A DNA stretch of 36,781 nt from Chloroflexota bacterium (GCA_902810745.1 CADDYW010000039.1:1-36781); one strand, 5' to 3'; positions 23,630 to 31,984 are shown, numbered from the stretch's first letter. Notes: a model not told the origin generated them from the sequence alone. Numbers and translations are program-made.

Positions 23630-24528
23630 CCGTGAAGGAAACGTAACGCACGTACTTCGACGCCGGCTTCGCGCTCGAGCACGCGGACCAGGCCGGCCAT
23701 ATCATCGTCGCCCATACCCAGCGCCCGCCCTTCCCGGAAAACCTGCGTGGCGATGCTGCCCAGCAGCGTGCGCACGTTGAGCTCGTTGCTCAGGCTATCG
23801 ATCAGGCCGAGATCCTTCAGAACCACGTTGATCGACGTGCCAGCAGTAAAGTTGCGCTCGAGCATCATGGGTACGTTGCGGGTCAGCATAGCGCTACTGC
23901 CAAAGCTCGTCCTCAGGACGTCGAGCATGATCGCCGGGTCGGCACCGGCCTTCACCCCGAGCACCATCGCTTCCGCAGCGGCGGCACTGTGAATCGCGAC
24001 CAGAAGCTGATTCGCCAGCTTGATCGTGCTGCCAGAGCCGGTTGGCCCAACCAGGCGGATATTCTTGCCCATGGCCTCGAAGACCGGTCGCGCGCGCTCG
24101 AATGTCGCCTCGGCGCCGCCCACCATGATCGTCAGCGTGCCGGCCTGGGCACCAGCCGGGCCGCCGCTGACCGGTGCGTCGAGAAAATCAGCGCCCCGGC
24201 CGCGCGCTCCTTCGGCGCATTGCCGGCTGGTTGTCGGACTGACCGTGCTGTGATCGACGAAGATCTGACCGGGGCGCGCGGCCTCGATCAGCCCGTTCGG
24301 TCCGAAATACACGTCTTCGACAGACGCGGTATTGGTCAGACAGGTGAGAACGATGTCGGAGGCACGCGCCACCTCGGCCGGCGAGCTGGCGGGATGTGCC
24401 CCGACCGCGGCGAGCTCGTCGACGGCCGCGCGGCTTCGGTTGTGGACAGTCACGAAAAAACCGGCGTCGAGCAGATGGCGGGTCATCGGTTTGCCCATCT
24501 TACCCAACCCGATGAAGCCAACGTTCAT
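23626..24528 (-). CDS. 3-hydroxyisobutyrate/tartronate-semialdehyde reductase-family protein
   Basis: This 300-residue NAD(P)-dependent beta-hydroxyacid dehydrogenase has the N-terminal Rossmann motif GFIGLGKMGKPMTRHLL, the substrate-binding FLDAPVSGGPAGAQAGTLTIMVGG, and the catalytic-Lys segment GSTIKLANQLLV. A KDLGL helix follows in the C-terminal dimerisation domain. It reduces tartronate semialdehyde to glycerate (GarR/GlxR) or oxidises 3-hydroxyisobutyrate. Coupling to the Hyi-like gene favours the former. ATG 24528 is chosen because GGAGGG lies five bases upstream; an earlier in-frame start at 24552 adds eight residues. An extended -10 promoter sits about 40 bases upstream. Confidence 0.88.
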   Translation of the reverse strand: MNVGFIGLGKMGKPMTRHLLDAGFFVTVHNRSRAAVDELAAVGAHPASSPAEVARASDIVLTCLTNTASVEDVYFGPNGLIEAARPGQIFVDHSTVSPTTSRQCAEGARGRGADFLDAPVSGGPAGAQAGTLTIMVGGAEATFERARPVFEAMGKNIRLVGPTGSGSTIKLANQLLVAIHSAAAAEAMVLGVKAGADPAIMLDVLRTSFGSSAMLTRNVPMMLERNFTAGTSINVVLKDLGLIDSLSNELNVRTLLGSIATQVFREGRALGMGDDDMAGLVRVLEREAGVEVRALRFLHG

Positions 24529-24567
24529 CCAGGCCCTCCAGGCTATCATCATCGGGGGTGTGTCGCG

Positions 24568-24576
24568 ATTATAGCA
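24568..24576 (-). promoter_or_regulatory. Extended -10 promoter of the reductase/isomerase operon
   Basis: On the minus strand this reads TGCTATAAT, a perfect extended -10. No good -35 is found 17 bases upstream, as is usual for extended -10 promoters. The transcript would start near 24561 and give a leader of about 33 bases before ATG 24528. Confidence 0.6.
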
Positions 24577-24712
24577 GACCCCAGGCAGCGGGATTTGCCC
24601 GGTACGATGAGGCTGGGCGTGCCCGAACGCGCTACCCGTGCTTCGCGAGCAGATCCACCCGGCAGGAGAATATCGGCGACGGTCCGGTGCGCGTCATTGC
24701 CAGCCCCTTCCC

Positions 24713-25597
24713 TCACAGGCACGGGACGCGCAGTGTGTCGAGCAGATAGTGTCGGTTGATGAGAATCTTCTCTTCGACGGTGCCTTCGCCTTCTTGGGGG
24801 CGAGGTGGATCGAGATCGAGGGTGATCCATCCCTGGTAGCCACGCTCTTGAAGCAGGCTCCAGATTGATGGGAAATCCACTCCGCCCGCGCCCAGGTCTT
24901 TGTAGAGGATCTGCCGCTGGTGCTGCTCCGTCGTCGGCGTCGGGCCAGTGTAGCCGCGATACTCGGGACGCGTATCCTTCCAGTGCAGCGCGGCGAGTCG
25001 ATCATAGTAGGTCGCGATCATCGCGCGTGGGTCGCCGCCACCCAGATTGATCTGCGCGGTGTCGATGATCAGGTCGACGTAGCGGGCATCGGTCAGCTCC
25101 ATGAGGCGGCGCACCTCCTCGGGACGCTCGATCGGACCCCAGATGTGCGGGTGCGGAGCGATGCGAATGCCAAGATCCGCCGTCTGTCGGCCAATCTCGT
25201 TGACCGTATCCGCGATCGCGCGGATATCGGCGTCGCTCGTCCCTCCCGGGGGACGTGCACCCATGTTAATCTTGAAGTATCGGCAGCCGAACACGGTCAG
25301 GAAGTCGCGCGCGAACGCGACGTGATCATCGATGGTCTGCTGTCGTCTGGCCGGGTCGATGAAGTTGGTGGACTGGCCGGGACCGCCGTTCGAGCAGGTG
25401 ATCAGTGTGATCTCGTGCCGGTCGAGCAGAGCTTTGAGCTCGGCGGGGTAATCGACGTAGCGCGTAGCCAGACTTCGATAGGGCTCGATCCCGTGAAACC
25501 CGAGCTGGGCGATCAGTTCGATGTGCTCGGGCTTGAGCTCGCCGAAGATGGCTCCGCCGATGGCGAAATGGATACCACTCGTGGGATCTTGCTGCAC
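24713..25597 (-). CDS. Sugar-phosphate isomerase/epimerase family TIM-barrel (IolE-like)
   Basis: This 294-residue xylose-isomerase-like TIM barrel has HGIEPYRSL near the N-terminus, RIAPHPHIWGPIE, YVDLIIDTAQINLGGGDP, LAALHWKDTRPEY, KDLGAGGVDFPSIW and GWITLDLDPP. The His, Asp and His ligand positions are clear; the last strand carries Asp where family members usually have Glu. It is closest in feel to 2-keto-myo-inositol dehydratase (IolE) and related isomerases; the substrate is not determined. The start GTG 25597 has AAGGAG seven bases upstream. It is 184 bases upstream of the reductase/isomerase pair, with a separate promoter between them. The Gfo/Idh/MocA gene at 27770 is another inositol-type family member in the area. 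Confidence 0.8.
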   Translation of the reverse strand: MQQDPTSGIHFAIGGAIFGELKPEHIELIAQLGFHGIEPYRSLATRYVDYPAELKALLDRHEITLITCSNGGPGQSTNFIDPARRQQTIDDHVAFARDFLTVFGCRYFKINMGARPPGGTSDADIRAIADTVNEIGRQTADLGIRIAPHPHIWGPIERPEEVRRLMELTDARYVDLIIDTAQINLGGGDPRAMIATYYDRLAALHWKDTRPEYRGYTGPTPTTEQHQRQILYKDLGAGGVDFPSIWSLLQERGYQGWITLDLDPPRPQEGEGTVEEKILINRHYLLDTLRVPCL

Positions 25598-25717
25598 GAT
25601 GTGCTCCTTGATGGATGTTGGCTAGTAGGTGTCCGATGATGGGGGCGAATGCTGGTCGAGGCCCCGTGCTGATACTCAGAGTGCGTCATCCAACACCCAT
25701 TCCCGCTCACCCTTGAC

Positions 25718-26398
25718 CTACACGTCGAATACATAGTAGCCGTGCGCGTCGATGATCTGGGTGCCCTCGTCAATGACGACACGCTTGGCCGTTCCGTAGC
25801 TCCGATGGGTGTGACCGTGAAGGAAGACGCGTGGATGATAGTCGTGGATCAATCTGGTGAAGGCAGGGAAGCCGCGGTGAGCGCGATCCGGGGCGTCGAG
25901 GCAGGTTTCGCGCCCGGACTTGGCCGGATGCTGTGAGGACATCCCGATACCGGCTGGCCGCGTGCATACCTCGTACGCCAGCGGGCAGTAGCGCGGTGGC
26001 GCATGGGTCACGAGAACGTCGAGCCCTCCCGCGAGGATGATGCGCGGTTTCACCCAGAGCACCCGCAGCGCCATGATCCACTCCGGGTACTGCTCCGGGC
26101 CGCCATTGTACCAGGGGGCACCGCCGAGACCGAGAATGCGCAGCCCGTTCCAGGTGATGAGGCGTCCATCGATGGATTCGCAGCCCTCGGGTGGTGCTTC
26201 GCGGTAGCTGCCGTCGTGGTTACCGGGGACGTAGTACAGGGGAACGTCGAAGCGCGAGACCAGATAGGACAAGTATTCCGCGGGAAGATCCCCGCAGGAG
26301 ATGATCAGCTCGATTCCGGCCGCGTGCCAGCGCTCAGAATTGTAATGATCGTACAGGACCGGGTCGACTTCGTCGCTAACGGCAAGGATACGCGCGAT
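25718..26398 (-). CDS. Metallophosphoesterase with apparent ATC start codon
   Basis: This calcineurin-like phosphoesterase has 226 residues if counted from ATC 26398. Metal-site motifs in order are AVSDEVDP (first Asp), IISCGDLP, YVPGNHDGSY, VTHAPPRY and FLHGHTHRSYG. The first usual start codon in frame, TTG 26272, lies after the first two motifs and would delete essential ligands. An in-frame TGA about 30 bases upstream of ATC leaves no ATG, GTG or TTG. GAGGTG sits five bases before ATC, and the protein then reads (M)ARILAVSDEVDP as its relatives do. So either ATC is the start or a base error or mutation removed it. Single-domain relatives act on phosphodiesters; the substrate is unknown. 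A C-terminal GTQIIDAHGYYVFDV closes the fold. Confidence 0.8.
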   Translation of the reverse strand: MARILAVSDEVDPVLYDHYNSERWHAAGIELIISCGDLPAEYLSYLVSRFDVPLYYVPGNHDGSYREAPPEGCESIDGRLITWNGLRILGLGGAPWYNGGPEQYPEWIMALRVLWVKPRIILAGGLDVLVTHAPPRYCPLAYEVCTRPAGIGMSSQHPAKSGRETCLDAPDRAHRGFPAFTRLIHDYHPRVFLHGHTHRSYGTAKRVVIDEGTQIIDAHGYYVFDV

Positions 26399-26494
26399 GG
26401 AAGCACCTCGAAGTAGAGGTTTGCAGATTCAGTATAGCGCATACCATCAGGCATTCAACAGGTGCGGCCCGCGGAGGAAACCCGACGTTGCTCC

Positions 26495-26524
26495 TTGCGG
26501 GACACGGGTATTCCGACCTACAAT
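26495..26524 (+). promoter_or_regulatory. Promoter of queF, giving a leaderless transcript
   Basis: A -35 TTGCGG (26495-26500), an 18-base spacer and a -10 TACAAT (26519-26524) end nine bases before the queF ATG (26534). There is no Shine-Dalgarno. A start 7-10 bases after the -10 places the mRNA 5' end at or within three bases of the ATG. Confidence 0.55.
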
Positions 26525-26533
26525 CATGCTACG

Positions 26534-26962
26534 ATGAGCGATGAAACCCTCCGTTATGGAGAACGCCAGATTCGCGAGGCTCGCCTGGAAGCGGTGCCGA
26601 ATCCCTCGCCAGAGCGCGAGTATCGGATCGATCTGACCTGCCCGGAATTCACCTGCCTCTGTCCCCGTTCGGGCTTTCCAGACTTCGCGACGCTGTATAT
26701 TGCCTACGTGCCGGATCAGACGATCGTCGAGCTGAAGTCGCTGAAGCTGTACATCAACCGCTTTCGGAATGAGTATCTGTTCCACGAAGCGGCGGTGAAC
26801 CGGATCTTGAACGATCTTGTCGCGCTTCTCGATCCTCGCTGGATCGAGGTCGTCGGCGACTTCAACGTGCGTGGAAACATCCACACCGTCATCACGGCGC
26901 GTCACGGCCGCCCTGGCTACACTCCACCCCCGCCCCCGCGCGTGGAGTCACGACGCCCCTGA
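26534..26962 (+). CDS. queF: NADPH-dependent 7-cyano-7-deazaguanine reductase
   Basis: This 142-residue type I QueF reduces preQ0 to preQ1 in queuosine biosynthesis. Signature residues are visible: the nucleophilic Cys and Asp in [23 protein letters not shown], and the substrate/NADPH motif [26 protein letters not shown]. The family tunnel-fold ending [13 protein letters not shown] follows. ATG 26534 is chosen over an upstream in-frame start at 26462, because the extension shows no similarity and the promoter lies inside it. No preQ1 riboswitch and no queC/D/E gene is in the window. The metallophosphoesterase is divergent across a 135-base spacer. Confidence 0.93.
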   Translation: MSDETLRYGERQIREARLEAVPNPSPEREYRIDLTCPEFTCLCPRSGFPDFATLYIAYVPDQTIVELKSLKLYINRFRNEYLFHEAAVNRILNDLVALLDPRWIEVVGDFNVRGNIHTVITARHGRPGYTPPPPPRVESRRP

Positions 26963-27054
26963 CCGGCAACCAGAACGCGTCACGGGATCATTCGGCCTGC
27001 AATCCCCGCGGTGTGCTGCTGGACCGTCGGATCGCGTCTGATTCAGCAGTGCGG

Positions 27055-27552
27055 TCAGGGATTGACGCGTGGGATCCCACGCGGTCTCCAGTGGGCGACG
27101 AGGCGGAGCGCGTCGACGAGGGCGCGATAGCACGACGAGCGGAACTGCGGCGAAAAGCCGTAACGAATGGCCGCTCGGGCAAATCGGTCGTTTACGACCT
27201 CTGGCACCAGCCCGGGCTTCCAGACGACGTCAAGCTCGAGATCGGTGTACGTGAGCTGGTATCCTCGAATCACGGTTGGACTCGTCACGTGGGCCGAGAC
27301 TTCCAGAAGCTCGCCGCTCGGGGCGTATGCCTCGGACAGAACGTACGGTCGTGCGAGCCAGAAGAATGTGCGGCTTGCGTAGCCCGATACCCATCCACCC
27401 TCGGTGCTGTTGATAACGTTCCCGACCGGACTACAGGTGACGACGTGGTCGTCGTGAACCGCCTCGATTGTATCCTGCCACCAGCGGTAGGCTTTCCCGT
27501 CAGCGTGAAGGGCGCGCACGTCGACAATGTCACCCGGAACGAGGTCTGCCAT
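27055..27552 (-). CDS. DUF402-family protein
   Basis: This 165-residue soluble beta-barrel protein has the N-terminal PGDIVDVRALHADGKAYRWWQDTIEAV, a central WLARPYVLSEAYAPSGELLEVSAHVTSP, YTDLELDVVWKPGLVPEVVNDRFARAAIRYGFSP, and a helical C-terminus. The DLELDVV-x-P signature with flanking Asp is the metal/phosphate-binding part of DUF402, a family that includes nucleoside tri/diphosphatases and an RNase E/G-like N-terminal domain. ATG 27552 is chosen because GGGGAGCG precedes it; the longer frame to 27627 has no support. It converges with queF and diverges from the Gfo/Idh/MocA gene. The specific substrate is unknown. Confidence 0.78.
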   Translation of the reverse strand: MADLVPGDIVDVRALHADGKAYRWWQDTIEAVHDDHVVTCSPVGNVINSTEGGWVSGYASRTFFWLARPYVLSEAYAPSGELLEVSAHVTSPTVIRGYQLTYTDLELDVVWKPGLVPEVVNDRFARAAIRYGFSPQFRSSCYRALVDALRLVAHWRPRGIPRVNP

Positions 27553-27769
27553 CGCTCCCCTTCGATGTGCTGCCGTGATCCGGCTGATCGCGGTTCTGCC
27601 GTACCCGAGCGAGAGAGCAAGCGTCACGTGCAGGATTGGACGCTTCGGGTAACGTCGATACTCTGCGCCAACCGCACTCCGCCCTCTATGCCCAGCTCAT
27701 CCGGAGCGGCTCTCCTTCACCGCACGTCGTATACTTTACTCACTTATTGTCTCATACTGGAGGAGAATC

Positions 27770-28822
27770 GTGGATCGAACTGTCCGCGTGGCGGTGGTCG
27801 GTCTTGGCTGGCCGGGGATGCGTCACCTGGAAGCATACCTGAAGCACTCGTCCGCCGAGGTCGTCGCGGTGTGCGACGCTAATCCCACGCTCCTCGCCTC
27901 GGTCCAGCGTCAGCACCAGATCGAGCTTGGCTTCGACAACCTCGAGTCGCTCCTGGCGCTGGACGGACTGGATGCCGTCAGCATCTGCACCCCGAACTTC
28001 TTGCACGAGCCGATGGTCTGCGCGGCGCTCGCGGCCGGGAAACACGTCCTCTGTGAGAAGCCGCTGGCGGCGACGCTGGAGCAGGGCGAGCGCATCGCCG
28101 CGACCGCGCGAGCCAGCGATCGAGTCTGCATGGTTGGCTTCAGCCGGCGCTACCGCGACGACTCGCGTGCCGTGAAGGCCCTGGTCGAGAGTGGCGAGCT
28201 GGGCGAGATCTACCACGCGCACACCGGCTGGCTCCGCCGACGGTTCAATCCGAGTGTACGGGGCTGGTTCCTCTCCAAGGCGCAGTCTGGCGGTGGTCCA
28301 CTGATCGACCTGGGCGTTCATATGCTCGACCTGGCGCTCTGGCTGATGGGGAATCCAAAGGCCGTCTCGGTCAGCGGAGCCGTCTCGCACCACTTTGGCG
28401 AGCGACTTGGCCGCGGCGCTTCGGTCGATGTCGAGGACATGGCGAGCGCGTACGTCCGGCTCGAGAACGGTGCCGTCATCGTCCTGGAGACGAGCTGGTA
28501 CTCGTTCAGCGGAGCAACCGACCACATTTTCTGTGAACTGCTGGGAACGCGTGGCGGGGCGAAGATCGACCTGGGTACGACGAGCCCGACGCCTCCGGTC
28601 GAGGTGTACGTCGATCGCGGATCGGTGCCGCTCGTCGCTGCACCGGTCATTCCGTCCGTCGACCAGACCACGGTAAGCTTCTCCAACGAGATCGCCGAGT
28701 TCATCGCGGCGATTCAGGAGGAGCGTGCGCCTGCGTCGACCGTCGAGCAGGGGCTGGAGATCCTGCGCATTCTGGACGCGATCTATCGATCAGCCGAAGC
28801 CGGCACGGAGGTGCGGCTGTAG
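27770..28822 (+). CDS. Gfo/Idh/MocA-family oxidoreductase
   Basis: This 350-residue NAD(P)-dependent dehydrogenase has the N-terminal Rossmann motif VAVVGLGWPG (residues about 6-15), SICTPNFLHEP, and the family hallmark CEKPLAATLEQGE with its substrate-contacting Lys. The C-terminal alpha/beta domain contains SGGGPLIDLGVHMLDLALWLMG, which carries the catalytic His region. These enzymes act on sugars, inositols or their derivatives; no substrate can be named. The start GTG 27770 has GGAGGAG six bases upstream. A -10-like TATACT lies about 40 bases upstream (27730) without an obvious -35. It is monocistronic by layout. Confidence 0.9.
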   Translation: MDRTVRVAVVGLGWPGMRHLEAYLKHSSAEVVAVCDANPTLLASVQRQHQIELGFDNLESLLALDGLDAVSICTPNFLHEPMVCAALAAGKHVLCEKPLAATLEQGERIAATARASDRVCMVGFSRRYRDDSRAVKALVESGELGEIYHAHTGWLRRRFNPSVRGWFLSKAQSGGGPLIDLGVHMLDLALWLMGNPKAVSVSGAVSHHFGERLGRGASVDVEDMASAYVRLENGAVIVLETSWYSFSGATDHIFCELLGTRGGAKIDLGTTSPTPPVEVYVDRGSVPLVAAPVIPSVDQTTVSFSNEIAEFIAAIQEERAPASTVEQGLEILRILDAIYRSAEAGTEVRL

Positions 28823-28969
28823 AGCGCTGATCAGCTCACCAAGATCGTCGGCCGAGAACTGTTTCCCTCGCCTTCTATGTGGGTGGGAAACCATAGCGGG
28901 ATCGGCAGCCAGTGGAACCAGCGTTTCTCCTCGACGCCGTAATCCTGCAGCCGAACTTCCCTGCGGGCG

Positions 28970-29049
28970 GTGATGCTGAGCGACCAGAGGGAGCGAAGAA
29001 TTCGGGATCGCGCAGAGATGCCTTCGTCGCTGCGCTCGTCGGAAGGATA
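28970..29049. repeat. Dispersed REP-like element between two genes
   Basis: The text GATGCTGAGCGA, GGAGCGAAGAATTCGGGATC, CGCAGAGATGCC, TTCGTCGCTGCGCTC resembles the common intergenic repeat in which GCTGAGCGCAGCGAAGAAT and its complement CTTCGTCGCTGCGCTC flank a loop. The arms are imperfect. It lies past the stop of the Gfo/Idh/MocA gene and past the stop of the convergent Uma2 gene, so it may end both transcripts. Confidence 0.55.
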
Positions 29050-29073
29050 GCCTGCGAGAGACGACGCTCCCGC

Positions 29074-29628
29074 TCAGGGGATCAGATCTTTCACCGCGAT
29101 ATTCGCCGATGGCGTCGCCAGCGGCGAGATCGCTTGATCCGCGCCGAGGCGCTGCTGGGTCTGGTAGCCGACGTCGGCGCCTGGATCGCGGTGGACTTCG
29201 AGGACGCGATCGGCCAGATTCACGATCCAGTACTCGGGGATTCCCGCCAGGGCATAAACGCGAGCCTTGCGGCGTCGGTCGAAGTCGAGCGACGAATCCG
29301 AGATCTCCACGACGAGCAGCGCGGTTGTCGGGTGGGCGTTCACGTAGTCTCGCCAGTGTCCCCGTACGACCGCGACGTCGGGCTCTGGCTCGGAATCGGG
29401 GCCGAGAGCGAGAGGAAGCTGAACGCGAACGTCAAAGGCGCGGCCGAAGGTCACACGCAAGGCTTCCTCGGCCGCGCGCATGGCCGAGGCATGTCGGGCG
29501 TTGTGAGCAGTCATCTGGATGATGTCCCCCTCCACCAGCTCGACACGCTCGTCCGGCGCAAACACGCCGGCCTCGATCATCTTGTCGTATTCTTCGCGAG
29601 ACCATCGCTTGAGCTGAACGGCGCTCAT
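29074..29628 (-). CDS. Uma2-family (DUF820) putative endonuclease
   Basis: This 184-residue protein has the PD-(D/E)xK-type core of the Uma2 family: EEYDKMIEAGVFAPDERVELVEGDIIQM at the front, EPDVAVVRG (Asp), LLVVEISDSSLDFD (Glu), and RRKARVYALAGIPEYWIVNLADRVLEVHRDP. The order and spacing fit the restriction-endonuclease-like fold. The cellular role of Uma2 proteins is not established, and they often occur in many copies in cyanobacteria and Chloroflexota. ATG 29628 has AGGAG close upstream. It sits between a repeat element and ispG (40-base gap, same strand), so it could be co-transcribed after ispG. Confidence 0.85.
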   Translation of the reverse strand: MSAVQLKRWSREEYDKMIEAGVFAPDERVELVEGDIIQMTAHNARHASAMRAAEEALRVTFGRAFDVRVQLPLALGPDSEPEPDVAVVRGHWRDYVNAHPTTALLVVEISDSSLDFDRRRKARVYALAGIPEYWIVNLADRVLEVHRDPGADVGYQTQQRLGADQAISPLATPSANIAVKDLIP

Positions 29629-29667
29629 GGGCTCCTCTGCGTTCCGCGCGTCTTCGCGGTGACTCCC

Positions 29668-30798
29668 CTATCTGCTCTTTACCCGCAGCGGGATCACCTC
29701 GTTGGGCTTGGATTCCTGCTCTGGCTCTGGCTGCCAGTTTTCGATCTCGGCGAGCAGTGCCGGAATGAGCTGGTCTTCGCTGGCAGTTCGCAGGAGCTTG
29801 CCTTTGCGGTAGATGGCGCCGCGCCCACGGCCACCCACGACTGCGAGGTCGGCCCCGGCTGCCTCGCCGGGACCGTTGACGACACATCCCATCACCGCGA
29901 CGCGGAGCGGGGTCTTCACCGATGCCAGCGCCGCCTCGACGTCGGCGGTCAGCTTGAGCAGATCCACCTCGGTGCGGCCGCAGCCAGGGCAGGCAGTGAG
30001 CATCGGTCCGTGCGCGCGAATCTCGAGAGACTTCAGGATCTCATAGGCCACCTTGACCTCATCGGTCTTATCGGGCGTGGTCAGCGAGACGCGCAACGTA
30101 TCGCCAATGCCGTGCGCCAGCAGCGAGCCGATGCCGATCGCGGACTTGATCGTCCCGCTCCACGGAGTGCCCGCCTCGGTAACGCCCAGGTGCAGCGGGT
30201 AATCGATCTTCGCGGAGAGGAGCTCGTAGGCACGAATCATGTTCGGCACTTCGCTGAACTTGACCGAGACGATCATATCGTGGAAGCCCAGCTCCTCGCA
30301 GAAGCGGATGTGGTCCAGTGCGGACTCGACGGCGGCCTCGGGCGTTGGGTAGCCGTACTTCTCGAGCAGGCGCGGCTCGATTGAGCCACAGTTGACACCG
30401 ATGCGGAGAGGAATCTTCGCCTGCTTCGCCGCCAGGACGACTGCCTCGATCCCTTTCTGGCCGGCCTTGACGAAGATATTGCCCGGATTGATCCGAACCT
30501 TGTCCACGCCCTGCTCGATCGCGGCGAGGGCAAGCTCATAGTCGAAGTGGATATCGGCGATGAGCGGGATGCTGATGCGGCTCTTGATGCGCTGGAGAGC
30601 CGCGGCCGCCTTCCGGTCTGGTACGGCCACGCGGATGAGCTCGCAGCCGGCCTCCTCCAGGCGGTGAATCTGAGCAACCGTCGCGTCGACGTCACGCGTG
30701 TCGGTGTCGCACATCGACTGTACCCGAATCGGCGCATCACCCCCGACCGCGACGTTGCCCACGTAGACTTTCCGAGTTGGCCGGCGCATCACACCCAT
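29668..30798 (-). CDS. ispG: (E)-4-hydroxy-3-methylbut-2-enyl-diphosphate synthase
   Basis: This 376-residue IspG (GcpE) converts MEcPP to HMBPP in the non-mevalonate isoprenoid pathway, using a [4Fe-4S] cluster and reduced ferredoxin or flavodoxin. The TIM-barrel part reads VQSMCDTDTRDVDATVAQI, IPLIADIHFDYELALAA, VRINPGNI and IGVNCGSIE. The reductase-like part carries the cluster cysteines in TACPGCGRTEVDL and MGCVVNGPGEAAGAD. It is the short bacterial form without the plant/Chlamydia insert. ATG 30798 is supported by AAGGAGG about ten bases upstream. A C-terminal tail rich in Glu/Gln/Pro (QPEPEQESKPNE) extends beyond the usual end. Confidence 0.95.
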   Translation of the reverse strand: MGVMRRPTRKVYVGNVAVGGDAPIRVQSMCDTDTRDVDATVAQIHRLEEAGCELIRVAVPDRKAAAALQRIKSRISIPLIADIHFDYELALAAIEQGVDKVRINPGNIFVKAGQKGIEAVVLAAKQAKIPLRIGVNCGSIEPRLLEKYGYPTPEAAVESALDHIRFCEELGFHDMIVSVKFSEVPNMIRAYELLSAKIDYPLHLGVTEAGTPWSGTIKSAIGIGSLLAHGIGDTLRVSLTTPDKTDEVKVAYEILKSLEIRAHGPMLTACPGCGRTEVDLLKLTADVEAALASVKTPLRVAVMGCVVNGPGEAAGADLAVVGGRGRGAIYRKGKLLRTASEDQLIPALLAEIENWQPEPEQESKPNEVIPLRVKSR

Positions 30799-31057
30799 CC
30801 GCCTACGAACCTCCTTGCACGTAGAATCCGAGCATCAGGACCCAGGACTCGGGCCAGATCAATCAGCCTCGGCCGACGGACTGCTCCCGCCTCGAGTGAT
30901 CTCCATCGAACATACCTGCCCTCGGGCCGGAAAGTTTCGTCTCCGCGCGGCCGTGCAGGAGCCACGGGGACGGGTGCCAGATGACCGCTCCGGCACGCTG
31001 GCCCGGCGAACCGCGCCTGGCGCCTGGGCGAGCAGACGACCCGGGGCGACGGCTCTC

Positions 31058-31984
31058 TCATGAAAATTGTAGGGTATCACTCCCAGGCCGTAAAGCCGTT
31101 CCCGGCTTCACATCGGCGAGAAGCTCGACCAGTACCTGGGCCAGGGGCGACAGCCGTCGATGCGCGTAGTGAACGTAATAGAGGGGAAGCTCAGCGCCGG
31201 GATCCGCCAGGGGTGGCGCGGCGAGCGTACCCTGTGCAACCTCGCGTGAGACGGCGAAGGCTGGCGTGACCGTTGCGCCATAGCCGGCCTCGACGGTCCG
31301 TTTGATCGCCTCCAGGTGATCCATCTCGACGACGTCGTTGAGCTCGAGCCCTGCTCGCTGTAGAACCTCGTCGATGAAACGGCGTATCGCCGAGGCACGC
31401 CCGCGCAAGAGCAGGCGCCGACCCTGGAGCTCGCGGGCCCAGATCGACGACCGCGAGGCGAGCGGATCATCTGGCTGGAGGACGGCCACCAGCGGCGTTC
31501 GCAGGAATGGTCGCTGGAGCAGCAGGTGGTGTGGCTCCTGGCGTGCCCAGATGGCCAGCTCGACCTCGTTCGCGAGTACCGCGTCGAGAAGTCGGTCACT
31601 GTTTCCCACGACGAGCCGCAATGCCGCTTCCGGTCGCCTGGCGTGAAACACTCGAATCAGATCGGGGAGGACGTAGGTCGCGACGGTATCGCCGGCCCCG
31701 AGCCGCAGGGTCTGAGCCGCGCGCCCGGCGGCTTCACGCGCGGCGCTGACGGCTTCCTCGAGGAGGGCCATCAGGCGCAACGTGTAGGGCAGCAGCGCAT
31801 CCCCGGCCGGCGTCACGCGCACGCGCCGGCCGATTCGCTCCAGCAAAGGAAAGCCGAGCTCGGCCTCCAGCGCCTGGACCTGCTGAGTCACGGCCGGCTG
31901 GCTCAGATAGAGCTTCTCGGCGGCACGGGTAAAGCTCCCCGAGGCCGCCACCTCGTAAAACGTGCGAAGATGCTGTAGCTGCAT
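31058..31984 (-). CDS. LysR-family transcriptional regulator, divergent from korAB
   Basis: This 308-residue regulator has the N-terminal winged helix MQLQHLRTFYEVAASGSFTR, AAEKLYLSQPAVTQQVQALE (residues about 21-40) and FPLLERIGRRVRVTPAG. A periplasmic-binding-like effector domain follows from about residue 92 (LRLGAGDTVATYVLPDLIRVF, VGNSDRLLDAVLANEVELAIW). The resemblance is to CysB/CbbR-type members. It starts at ATG 31984 with no strong Shine-Dalgarno and is separated by about 155-180 bases from the divergent korA gene. An AT-rich palindrome in that spacer (32087-32118) overlaps the korA promoter. Regulation of korAB in response to a carboxylic-acid or redox metabolite is inferred from this layout. 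Confidence 0.9.
   Translation of the reverse strand: MQLQHLRTFYEVAASGSFTRAAEKLYLSQPAVTQQVQALEAELGFPLLERIGRRVRVTPAGDALLPYTLRLMALLEEAVSAAREAAGRAAQTLRLGAGDTVATYVLPDLIRVFHARRPEAALRLVVGNSDRLLDAVLANEVELAIWARQEPHHLLLQRPFLRTPLVAVLQPDDPLASRSSIWARELQGRRLLLRGRASAIRRFIDEVLQRAGLELNDVVEMDHLEAIKRTVEAGYGATVTPAFAVSREVAQGTLAAPPLADPGAELPLYYVHYAHRRLSPLAQVLVELLADVKPGTALRPGSDTLQFS

Noticed and set aside
26398-26533. preQ1 riboswitch upstream of queF
   Set aside because: No room between promoter and ATG, and no H-type pseudoknot pattern with an A-rich tail.
26817-27041. Plus-strand 74-codon frame overlapping the end of queF
   Set aside because: Out of phase with queF over most of its length, no ribosome-binding site, composition of a shadow frame.
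28912-30384. Plus-strand reading frame of 490 codons opposite the Uma2 and ispG genes
   Set aside because: Both genes beneath it are unmistakable on the other strand; the frame spans their boundary and has no domain pattern.
30799-31057. Spacer between ispG and the LysR gene
   Set aside because: Short frames only, no tRNA cloverleaf or strong stem seen. Only the ispG ribosome-binding site (AAGGAGG) is supported.
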